Notes under the pieces: model-generated
What the model was told of the DNA's origin: nothing
What the model saw: only the letters and a program-made list of their open reading frames with translations
Databases searched by the model: none
NCBI GenBank assembly: GCA_029857995.1
Contig: JAOUFZ010000077.1
Coordinates: forward strand, 1 to 7,672
From: Dehalococcoidia bacterium
GTDB lineage: Bacteria; Chloroflexota; Dehalococcoidia; GIF9; AB-539-J10
Direction of reading: 5' to 3'
DNA: 7,672 bases
Made by a program: the position numbers and the translations under genes
In this document: positions 1 to 5,977 of the stretch, one piece after another
How positions within the stretch are numbered: the first letter of the stretch is position 1
How the letters are laid out: every line of letters starts with the position of its first letter

Positions 1-103
1 CCTGGAAAGACACCCCGGGGAAAACTCCCCATATCTTTCTAGACAGCCTGTCTTCTATTCTAGACTCCTTCTGATTTCTGTCTACTCTCTGTCTAATAGA
101 GTC
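1..103. other. Short-repeat region downstream of the binding-protein gene
   Basis: This stretch follows the TAA of the lipoprotein gene. On the plus strand TCTGTCTA occurs at 77-84 and 88-95, and AGACAGCCTGTCT at 41-53 is a perfect palindrome (six-base arms around one base) built from the same word. GACTC at 63-67 pairs with GAGTC at 99-103. A further small hairpin, GGGGA-AAAC-TCCCC, occupies 17-30. No T-run follows in the minus direction, so I do not call a rho-independent terminator. It could be an operator-like site or a structured intergenic spacer. Confidence 0.4.
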
Positions 104-1540
104 TTAGGCCGCGAGCCACGCCCACAGGTCAGTCATGGGGTACATGAAGTCTGCCGTAACGTCGTAATTCGGAAGCTCCGCATTGATCCCGTCATAGCCG
201 GTGATTTCGAAAATTCCGGATTGCCACTGGCCAATCTGACCCGTTTGGCACAGGTAGTCCACAATTCCACCACCGTAGCCATTTCCGAATACTCTGTACC
301 AGGTATCGCCGAAGCAGGTTGAAGCCGGATTTGAGGCGCTAAATGAGGCCATGACATCTCTTATAGCCGTGTTGTCGAGCTCCCCGACCTCCTCTACGGC
401 TTCCTTCCACATCGACATTCCTGCCTCGAAGATGGGTTGGCCCCAGAAGTCCAGCACCTCAGTCCCAGCGGCCGCCCCAAATATGTTCGGACATACCGAA
501 GTGTAATTTGCCCAGTCGTCCTCGATCTGAGCTCCTATTTCCTCATACAGGTCAGCCATCGATATCGTCGGCGTCCCGACCTTGACTGTTGTCTTCGCAT
601 TGGAAGTACCGAAGGACAGTATTCCCTCTATTGCATCACTGCCCCAGCTTACTGGGAAGTACCCTTGGCTGGAGCCCGGTCCGAATATCATAGCCGGCGG
701 GTTGAAGCCGAAGGTTTGGGCTGCTATGAAGAGGGACGCCACATTCCAGGGATAGGTATAAGCGCAGAAGATGTCATAATTCGGGTCATTGGGGTCTCCC
801 AGAGCAGTCATAGCATTCTGGATTATCGTGTCTGCTTCGCCCTGCTCCATCATAAACGAGTGTTGAATCCCACCCGCAGGAAGGACATTCGCTGCACCAA
901 ATTCATCCTCGGTTGTCTGTTTATATTCCAGGCCGTGCTCGGCCCCTAGCCCTCCAATGTAGGTTACGTATGCAATCGGGTCACGTGCGGTTACCTTTTC
1001 GTCCATCATGCCTTTCAAGACTGGTATCTCGTACCAGTTGGCAAAGCTCAGGTTGACCCACACGTAGGGCCACTGGTCTATGTAGTCTTCATGTTCCCAA
1101 ACCATCTTGCTGGCACCGCCCTCGAGGGTCAAGATGATGATACTATTTGCGTTGGCTACAGGGGCCAGCGTATAGATACTATCGGTACTCGGGCCGCCAA
1201 ACAAGACGTTAGCCCCATCATCTATCAATCCCTGTGCTACGGTTGCCATGTCCCATGCCGCAAGGCTGAAGTCTCTTACCACGAGTTCCAGGGGCACCGT
1301 TTCGTCATATTTGCTCAGATAGATCCCGCCTTCCTCGTCATTGACTTTATTAACGAACCACCGCATGGCTGGTCCGCCATGGTAACAATCAAAAATAAAC
1401 TGATCTTCGTCTAAGTCCCTGACGGTACCAATCATGATGCTTTCTGGCCCCTCCGGCGGCAGATCCTCGCCCCCACAGCCGATGAGACCCACGCTCAGGG
1501 CCAGGATCGCTGCTAATGTGATGAAAAGTACTTTTTTCAC
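104..1540 (-). CDS. ABC transporter substrate-binding lipoprotein, branched-chain amino acid (LivJ/Peripla_BP_6) type
   Basis: This is the extracytoplasmic solute-binding component of an ABC importer, 478 residues long. The N-terminus is a lipoprotein signal peptide: two lysines (K2, K3), a hydrophobic stretch (residues 4-20), then the lipobox L-I-G-C with the lipidated cysteine at C22. The mature part opens with IMIGTVRDL, the first strand typical of type I periplasmic binding proteins. It continues with GLIDDGANVLFGGPSTD, which resembles the family segment where cofactor-free LivJ-like proteins scan for a source of ligand. At 478 residues it is longer than LivJ (about 370), as in many orphan members of the family. 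The start is GTG, with AAAGGAGG seven bases upstream at 1548-1555. No permease or ATPase gene lies in the window; such genes may follow beyond base 1. The ligand is unknown: the fold binds amino acids, amides, aromatic acids and other small molecules. Family assignment is secure; substrate is not. Confidence 0.93.
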   Translation of the reverse strand: MKKVLFITLAAILALSVGLIGCGGEDLPPEGPESIMIGTVRDLDEDQFIFDCYHGGPAMRWFVNKVNDEEGGIYLSKYDETVPLELVVRDFSLAAWDMATVAQGLIDDGANVLFGGPSTDSIYTLAPVANANSIIILTLEGGASKMVWEHEDYIDQWPYVWVNLSFANWYEIPVLKGMMDEKVTARDPIAYVTYIGGLGAEHGLEYKQTTEDEFGAANVLPAGGIQHSFMMEQGEADTIIQNAMTALGDPNDPNYDIFCAYTYPWNVASLFIAAQTFGFNPPAMIFGPGSSQGYFPVSWGSDAIEGILSFGTSNAKTTVKVGTPTISMADLYEEIGAQIEDDWANYTSVCPNIFGAAAGTEVLDFWGQPIFEAGMSMWKEAVEEVGELDNTAIRDVMASFSASNPASTCFGDTWYRVFGNGYGGGIVDYLCQTGQIGQWQSGIFEITGYDGINAELPNYDVTADFMYPMTDLWAWLAA

Positions 1541-1576
1541 TGTTTCTCCTCCTTTCTAAAATTTTTCAAAAACTTG

Positions 1577-1660
1577 TCACGCCTTTCCATCGTCAAACCA
1601 TACACATCCCTCCTTTGATCTATGATTTGGTTCTGCTACGTTAGATAAACTTTCCCTCAT
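1577..1660 (-). CDS. Possible 27-residue leader peptide
   Basis: A short frame begins at ATG (1658-1660), nine bases after GAGGAGG within a very purine-rich tract (AAAGGAGGTGAGGAGG, around 1669-1684), an unusually strong ribosome site for otherwise non-coding sequence. It encodes 27 residues, beginning MRESLSNVAE and ending WFDDGKA, and stops 37 bases before the lipoprotein GTG. A second AAAGGAGG lies inside it (1609-1616), followed seven bases later by ATG GTT TGA, a two-codon frame. The peptide matches no family I recognise. It could be a translated leader controlling the lipoprotein gene, or the ribosome sites could be relics of rearrangement. There is no run of one regulatory amino acid as in classical attenuators. 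Confidence 0.35.
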   Translation of the reverse strand: MRESLSNVAEPNHRSKEGCVWFDDGKA

Positions 1661-1938
1661 ATAATTGCGCCTCCTCACCTCCTTTCATTATCTTTCTTTT
1701 ATCCTTATAGTATGCTACTTATGTTAAAATCCTGTTAAGAGAAAATATCTACCACGATTTTCTGGTTCTCCGTTCGATTTTGGGGCGTTTTGGAAACCCC
1801 TCGCCTGTACAGTTCTGTAACTGCCTGATTCGTCGGCCTCCGCCAAGTAAACTGAGCTAGCCAATTCTAATTGTTCCTGTTCAATTTCCGGTATTATTGG
1901 CTGCTTTGTAAGAGTTTGGCTTTTTGTTCTCAACCGTC

Positions 1939-1967
1939 AATATATCAACTCGCCAGCCACCTGTCAA
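1939..1967 (-). promoter_or_regulatory. Near-consensus sigma70 promoter upstream of the lipoprotein gene
   Basis: On the minus strand TTGACA (1967-1962) is separated by exactly 17 bases from TATATT (1944-1939), giving a perfect -35 and a five-of-six -10. The transcript would start near 1932 and reach the lipoprotein GTG after about 390 bases, so it would have a long 5' leader. No better-placed gene lies downstream. The elements are seen directly; activity is inferred. A much weaker alternative, TTAACA-18-GATAAA near 1727-1698, lies closer to the gene. Confidence 0.6.
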
Positions 1968-1970
1968 GGG

Positions 1971-2171
1971 AGGTGTCCCCGTTCGGCAGTAGAAGTGCAC
2001 AACTAGCACTAAAACTCATCATAGATATCCCCAGCCCCACATCCCCGCGAAAGCAGACTTCAGCAAGATTATGCACAGTCACCCGTCCAGCCTTTTGTTG
2101 GATGTAACGAGATTGCGCATTAGTCACCAATGTGCAATCTCATTACGATGGTATTTGGGGACATGACACCT
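1971..2171. mobile_element. Possible decayed small transposable element (MITE-like) with inverted ends
   Basis: The plus strand reads AGGTGTCCCC at 1971-1980 and GGGGACATGACACCT at 2157-2171. The second, reverse-complemented, is AGGTGT-CATGT-CCCC, so the ends are an inverted pair differing by a five-base insertion. The 201 bases between contain an imperfect hairpin but no transposase. Ends of this GGTGTC/GGGGAC style remind me of small insertion elements in environmental bacteria, though I cannot name a family. No clear target-site duplication is visible. Confidence 0.35.
2105..2145. repeat. Imperfect 16-bp inverted repeat (hairpin)
   Basis: TAACGAGATTGCGCAT (2105-2120) and ATGTGCAATCTCATTA (2130-2145) pair over 16 positions, with two non-Watson-Crick positions that would be wobble pairs on one strand and a nine-base loop. 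The outward pair 2104/2146 also matches. The core word GAGATTGC/GCAATCTC is typical of dispersed palindromic repeats in many bacterial genomes. It sits inside the putative small mobile element. Confidence 0.6.
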
Positions 2172-2282
2172 AATTTGTGGCAGGCCCGATTGGTATGGTA
2201 TCCCTGGAATTGCCAGAATAATCCCTCGCTCCCCTGGCGGTGACCCGCATCGTGAGCCTGACTTAAAGAGGCGGGCTTGGAA

Positions 2283-3596
2283 TCAGGCTGGCTTGCGAAA
2301 CTTTCCCTGGCCAAATGAAGAGTAATCCAGGTCATAAAATTGCCGGCATACGGTAAACAAACCATACTGCACGCCGCCTAAAACTATTTTCGCCTCCGCA
2401 GAATCACGATAATATTTCTCGTAGTTGTTTTCACGCACATAACCGAAGGAACCCATGAGCTCCATCCCCCTCAGGATTAATTCCGATGCCCTCCTGGTAA
2501 TGAATACGTGCACCGCGTGTCCTTTAGCTGCCATACTTACCGAATCCCAGGGACCATAGATCTCCCGATGGTCAAACTGATAGGCCAGTTCCAGGAAGGC
2601 GGCCCTGCCCACAGTTATCACCGATGCCATCTCGCCCAATATGGCAGCCGATGAAAGGTGCTGATTAAGTTGTTTGCCGCCTACCACCCTCTTTCCTGTG
2701 TAGTCAACAAGGACATCGAAGGCCCCCTGCAGAATACCGGTGGCATGCCCTGAGTTCATAGCCATAGGAGCAGCCAGGATTTCTTGAAAGATAGCCCAGG
2801 CTTCAGGCCCCTGCAGTCCCCACTCCTTGGGCACCCGGACGTCATCAAAATAGGTGGAGGTGTTTCGATCACCCTGCATACCGCATTTGATCTCAAATTT
2901 GCCATGGGAAACGCCGGGCCAGGGTTCGGGAACATAAATCAGTGCAAGGCCATCTGTTCCCATACGCGGGTCCATGTTACAAACCACGCAATTGAGGTCA
3001 GCTATGCCACTATTAGATGCCCAAAACTTGTTTCCATTTATTACCCATTCGTTACCTTCAAGTTTAGCCCTCACCCCTATCGTTCTGGCCTCATTTAGCG
3101 TATTCTCAATATCAACGGCAGACTCGACTTCGCTGAAGTTCATACAGGCAACGGCTAACTCTTTGCCGGTGAACTTGGGGGCAAACTTATCAAGCACCGC
3201 TTTCGCCCATGCCTTTGCCTTCGGAGAAAAGGGACCGATATAGGCTGAAAAAGCCGGTTGCCAACCCCAGTCGGTGCAGGCACTGTGCATACTTATGCCG
3301 TAGTCGCCGCGCCCTAGCTGCTCTTGCTTTAGCGCAGCACCAACAACTGTACCCTTCTCCGCGGTGCCACCATACTCCTCCGGTATCATGCTTTTCTGAG
3401 AACCAAGGTCTACCTGTAATTTCTTCAGGATGGGGGTAATTATTTTTTCATGGGTTACATCATCGTCAATCTTGTCACGAACCGGCATAATTTCCTTGTC
3501 GGTAAAATCGGCAAACGTCTGCTGCAGCATCCGTTGCTCTTCATTAACAAAACACTCCGGGTATTGTAACTTGTACCACTGACTGGTCTGATTCAT
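2283..3596 (-). CDS. Divergent acyl-CoA dehydrogenase-family flavoprotein lacking the usual catalytic glutamate
   Basis: This 437-residue protein has the acyl-CoA dehydrogenase domain order. A helical N-terminal domain (about 15-135) is followed by a middle beta domain with VINGNKFWASNSGIAD (185-200) and GDRNTSTYFDDVRVP (242-256). The C-terminal helical domain carries R303 in the usual FAD/dimer loop and GSFGYVRENNYEKYYRDS (382-399). The family oxidises acyl-CoA alpha-beta bonds with FAD and passes electrons to ETF. Two signatures are degenerate here. The TEPxAGSD stretch reads SEVESAVD (155-162). Aligning YRDS on the MCAD motif RDAKIYQIYEGT puts L406 where the catalytic Glu sits. I see no Glu at the alternative isovaleryl-CoA dehydrogenase-type position either. 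The start ATG has AAAGGAGG seven bases upstream (3604-3611). It lies 223 bases after DUF169 B, so it could be co-transcribed or separately promoted. Family is secure; substrate and even dehydrogenation are uncertain. Confidence 0.93.
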   Translation of the reverse strand: MNQTSQWYKLQYPECFVNEEQRMLQQTFADFTDKEIMPVRDKIDDDVTHEKIITPILKKLQVDLGSQKSMIPEEYGGTAEKGTVVGAALKQEQLGRGDYGISMHSACTDWGWQPAFSAYIGPFSPKAKAWAKAVLDKFAPKFTGKELAVACMNFSEVESAVDIENTLNEARTIGVRAKLEGNEWVINGNKFWASNSGIADLNCVVCNMDPRMGTDGLALIYVPEPWPGVSHGKFEIKCGMQGDRNTSTYFDDVRVPKEWGLQGPEAWAIFQEILAAPMAMNSGHATGILQGAFDVLVDYTGKRVVGGKQLNQHLSSAAILGEMASVITVGRAAFLELAYQFDHREIYGPWDSVSMAAKGHAVHVFITRRASELILRGMELMGSFGYVRENNYEKYYRDSAEAKIVLGGVQYGLFTVCRQFYDLDYSSFGQGKFRKPA

Positions 3597-3819
3597 TACT
3601 TATCCTCCTTTGAACGCACATTTCTGGTCAAGTTCTGTGCTTCGATATTAGATTTCTTCAGTTAATAGACGCTCTAACCCATCGTTGCCCCCTTTGCCAA
3701 TCCTTTTTTGGCCCTCCTGCTGTGGAGTACGCCGTCACCCATGCTGGAACCCCATCATCCAAAGGTATTATTCCGAACCGTTTCGCTATACAGGAAATTA
3801 AAGCTGCCCCATCTCGTAG

Positions 3820-4566
3820 TTAGACAGCAATTCCCTGCCTCAAAACTTCCACGATTCCCTTGACCTTTTTCTTATGTTCCTCTCTACCTATAGTGTATGA
3901 ATGCGGAACCCAATTCATGTCCTGCAAATCTTTTATCAGGCTGGGGAGTATGCCCCAGGGTATCGATACAGGCAATAGACCCTCTGGGAATAAGTTTCTT
4001 GCTCTCATGCCAAAACTTGGAAGTGTTAGATTTAATTCACCACTCAGGTACGGGTAGATGTATAACCATGCACACCCCATAACCACTGTTCCTTTACTGG
4101 ACCACATTTTCCCGGTCGAATAGCTCATTGCTCTCAGTAGAATTTCTATTTGACTCAAGTTAGCGGTAATAATCAAAACATCTGGCTCGAATGACAGTTT
4201 GTCTAAAGGAGAGAAAGCGACGTACTTCACGGTCCCCTTCGCCAGTCTGGGTACGACCTGATAGATTCCTCTGTTGGCACGTGCATCCTTAAAGATTTCT
4301 AACTTAGGTCCTACTCGTCCGCTCTCGAAAATTGGGTCACTATCCACCATGCCTAATATCAGTGGCCCTATTATGCACGTGAAGTTCTCTTTTGCTACAT
4401 AAAAAGTGCTGCCATTTTGCGCTTCTACAAGCATCTCACAAAAATCTAGAATCTTATCTAACCTTTTAATTCCATCTGGCTTAGTAGGTAAAAACTTAAC
4501 ACCGACGGGTTTCCTCTCAAATTTAAATTTGTTAAATATGGATAAGTCCTGTTGTATTGAACTCAT
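3820..4566 (-). CDS. DUF169 family protein B (cysteine-poor paralogue)
   Basis: The protein is 248 residues if it starts at the ATG at 4564-4566, which has AAAGGTGG five bases upstream. The frame stays open to 4632, but that longer version lacks a ribosome site and would overlap the SDR gene by 25 bases. DUF169 (PF02596) has no established biochemical role. Family features visible are KPVGVKFL near the N-terminus (19-26), FTCIIGPLILGM (62-73), SFEPDVLII (125-133), and MGCAWLYIYPYLSGELNLT followed by PSFGMR (163-188). It is clearly paralogous to DUF169 A upstream: SPLDKLSFEPDVLIITANLSQ aligns with APLGSVKFAPDVILIYGNPAQ, and C165 aligns with C177. The second conserved-type cysteine of A (C196) is Ser184 here, and the cysteine at A C184 is Pro172. 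No signal peptide or membrane segment is evident, so it is probably cytoplasmic. It lies 41 bases after the SDR gene. Confidence 0.88.
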   Translation of the reverse strand: MSSIQQDLSIFNKFKFERKPVGVKFLPTKPDGIKRLDKILDFCEMLVEAQNGSTFYVAKENFTCIIGPLILGMVDSDPIFESGRVGPKLEIFKDARANRGIYQVVPRLAKGTVKYVAFSPLDKLSFEPDVLIITANLSQIEILLRAMSYSTGKMWSSKGTVVMGCAWLYIYPYLSGELNLTLPSFGMRARNLFPEGLLPVSIPWGILPSLIKDLQDMNWVPHSYTIGREEHKKKVKGIVEVLRQGIAV

Positions 4567-4571
4567 ATCAA

Positions 4572-4579
4572 CCACCTTT
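4572..4579 (-). promoter_or_regulatory. Ribosome site deciding the DUF169 B start
   Basis: AAAGGTGG on the minus strand ends five bases before ATG 4566-4564. No comparable purine tract precedes the in-frame ATG at 4632, which lies within the SDR coding region, so the internal ATG is the preferred start. Confidence 0.75.
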
Positions 4580-4607
4580 CTGGTTTCATAATATGCCTGC
4601 GTGTCAT

Positions 4608-5390
4608 TTACTGCACTATATGGTGACCGCAATTGACAACAAGCGTGTGCCCGGTTATCCCACTAGACTCGTCTGAAGCCAGGAACACTGCAGCGCCAGC
4701 TACCTCAGCTTCTTCAGTCGGTCTCTGGAGAGAATAGTCTACAGTAATTTTGCTCATTAACTCCTCAAAGGGAACACCCGTAGCCTTGGACCTGCCCATT
4801 ACCACGTTAATAAGACGTTCTCCCCTGACCGCAGCAGGGCTAACGCAGTTGACACGGATATCGTATTGTCCCACCTCGATAGCCAGTGTTTCGGTCAGTC
4901 CAATGATCCCCCACTTAGAAACACAGTAAGGACTTCTCATAGGATACCCGAACCTCCCAGCGTCGCTACCTATGTTTATTATATTGCCCTTTCTGCGCGG
5001 AATCATGTGTTTAAGCACCTCCCTGGCACAAAGCATGCTCCCGGTTAGATTAATGGCCAGCACCTCGTTCCAATCCTGCAGTCTCAGATCAACGACATTG
5101 ACAGTAGGTCCACCAATGCCGCTATTATTAACCAGAATATCGACTTTGCCGTAGTCATTGATAGTCTCGGCTACCAGCCGCTGCACTTGTTTTTCATCAG
5201 AAACGTCAGTTTGTATGGCTTTTGCCCTGCCTCCGCCTGATTTGATCTTTTCAAGGGTCTCATCTAACCTGGGGATGGTCCGCGCGGCTATTACTACTGT
5301 TGCTCCCTCAGAAGCAAGGGCTATCGAGATAGCCTTGCCGATACCTCTCCCACCGCCAGTAACGATAGCTACTTCATCTTTTAATCGCAT
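4608..5390 (-). CDS. Short-chain dehydrogenase/reductase (SDR), classical type
   Basis: This is a 260-residue NAD(P)-dependent oxidoreductase of the classical SDR family, at the usual length. The dinucleotide-binding motif TGGGRGIG is at 11-18, and the acidic D62-V63 that contacts adenine is present. NNSG (88-91) stands for the common NNAG. N114, S142, Y155 and K159 form the catalytic tetrad (YCVSK, 155-159), and the nicotinamide-side segment runs VNCVSPAAV (180-188). The second strand ends in AAR (35-37), whose arginine often goes with NADP(H), but preference cannot be settled by reading. The family oxidises secondary alcohols or reduces ketones; FabG-like 3-oxoacyl reductases and hydroxyacyl-CoA or sterol dehydrogenases all share these motifs. 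Substrate is unknown. ATG is preceded by AAGGGGGG with eight bases spacing. The gene lies in line with the small barrel protein (189 bases upstream) and DUF169 B (41 bases downstream), implying a shared pathway. Confidence 0.95.
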   Translation of the reverse strand: MRLKDEVAIVTGGGRGIGKAISIALASEGATVVIAARTIPRLDETLEKIKSGGGRAKAIQTDVSDEKQVQRLVAETINDYGKVDILVNNSGIGGPTVNVVDLRLQDWNEVLAINLTGSMLCAREVLKHMIPRRKGNIINIGSDAGRFGYPMRSPYCVSKWGIIGLTETLAIEVGQYDIRVNCVSPAAVRGERLINVVMGRSKATGVPFEELMSKITVDYSLQRPTEEAEVAGAAVFLASDESSGITGHTLVVNCGHHIVQ

Positions 5391-5579
5391 GTATTGTACC
5401 CCCCTTAAGCGCTAATTCCATGTTCATACGATTCTTATATGGCAAAGTCGCGGTCTGCCAGGAGGCTATGAAACAGATAGATGGTCACGCCTCAATGGCA
5501 CACACGCGATGTAAAGCATCCCTTCCGTTGCGGCTGAACAGCTTCATGCACTAAGGGTAAGAGAATCGGAAAAGCTACC
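5391..5579. other. 189-base spacer between small barrel-protein gene and SDR gene
   Basis: Nothing here supports a gene. Just after the small gene's TAA the minus strand can form a weak imperfect hairpin (AAGGTA ... TACCCTT) without a T-run. A TATAAG word occurs near 5437-5442 but has no -35 element at the right distance, so I do not call a promoter. The spacer is longer than the other gaps in the operon. Confidence 0.5.
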
Positions 5580-5936
5580 TTAATCGCTTTCCCCATGATA
5601 AAGTTCAATACCCCCAAGTATATAAAAATCAGCCACCCATTTGAATAACCATTGGGAAAGAAATTCCTTAAAGGCTTCACTCTCCCTGGACTTTCCCCAT
5701 TCCTCGAGGCTGGTTACATCCAAAATGCCAATATAATTGAATGGAGGCTTTGTTGGACTTGGTGGGCTACCTTTCTGGCCGTCTCCCTGTACTCCCCCCA
5801 TCATTTTAAGAAGTGCAAAACTTTTCGATCCAGGCAGCCCAATCAACAAGGGCCCTTTGTAGTCTTCACACCACTGTACATAGTCCTCCTCTTTCACATC
5901 GTCCCTCAGGTTGTAAAGAATAATCTCCTTCGCTAT
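5580..5936 (-). CDS. Small dimeric alpha/beta-barrel-like protein (possibly HapK/EthD-like), apparent ATA start
   Basis: Read from ATA (5936-5934) the protein has 118 residues, beginning (M)AKEIILYNLRDDV, with PFNYIGILDV midway and ending YHGESD. The pattern is strand IILYNL, helix KEEDYVQWCEDY, strand SKSFALLKM, a Gly/Pro-rich insertion, strand PPFNYIGILDV, helix TSLEEWGKS, and a C-terminal helix. That is the ferredoxin-like fold of dimeric alpha/beta-barrel proteins. The REDY-like HapK group is the closest I recall; this is a resemblance, not a proven match. The only ordinary start is GTG at 5897-5895, which would delete the first beta strand. The upstream in-frame stop TGA (5954-5952) leaves no ATG, GTG or TTG before it. 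AAGGGGGG lies eight bases before the ATA, exactly the sequence and spacing used by the SDR gene. The gap to DUF169 A is 41 bases. Function is unknown; relatives include small accessory enzymes of catabolism and natural-product pathways. Confidence 0.75.
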   Translation of the reverse strand: MAKEIILYNLRDDVKEEDYVQWCEDYKGPLLIGLPGSKSFALLKMMGGVQGDGQKGSPPSPTKPPFNYIGILDVTSLEEWGKSRESEAFKEFLSQWLFKWVADFYILGGIELYHGESD

Positions 5937-5944
5937 TTTTGTTA

Positions 5945-5952
5945 CCCCCCTT
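5945..5952 (-). promoter_or_regulatory. Ribosome site pointing to an ATA start
   Basis: AAGGGGGG on the minus strand is followed by eight bases (TAACAAAA) and then ATA at 5936-5934. The SDR gene has AAGGGGGG, eight bases (TACAATAC), then ATG. The match in sequence and spacing is the main evidence that translation begins at, or used to begin at, the ATA codon. Confidence 0.65.
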
Positions 5953-5977
5953 CATATTTTTGTAGCGTCTATCGAGG

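Larger units (their letters stand above)
1541..2282. other. 742-base intergenic region between acyl-CoA dehydrogenase and lipoprotein genes
   Basis: No convincing protein gene fills this gap. In the minus direction it holds about 110 bases of featureless sequence after the dehydrogenase stop. Next come a pair of inverted ends that may bound a decayed mobile element (2171-1971), a hairpin inside that element, a near-consensus promoter (1967-1939), and roughly 390 bases of leader before the lipoprotein start. The leader carries three ribosome-site-like purine tracts and a 27-codon frame. Short frames at 1724-1933 and 1945-2130 stay open but have no ribosome site and no recognisable family. Confidence 0.6.

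Noticed and set aside
1852..1859. TAGCTCAG on the minus strand, the D-arm word of many tRNAs.
   Set aside because: No GGTTCGAATCC-type T-arm, no anticodon stem and no acceptor pairing follow at tRNA distances.
1724..1933. A 69-codon minus-strand frame starting at TTG in the gap upstream of the lipoprotein gene.
   Set aside because: It has no ribosome site, its TTG coincides with the predicted transcript start, it contains no internal Met, and I recognise no family. Its composition is coding-like, so it is not fully excluded.
1945..2130. A 61-codon minus-strand frame (GTG start) inside the putative small mobile element.
   Set aside because: It starts within the hairpin loop region, has no ribosome site and resembles no transposase or other family.
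3680..3710. Small hairpin GCCAA ... TTGGC upstream of the acyl-CoA dehydrogenase gene, considered as a terminator.
   Set aside because: The stem is only five pairs and no T-run follows in the minus direction.
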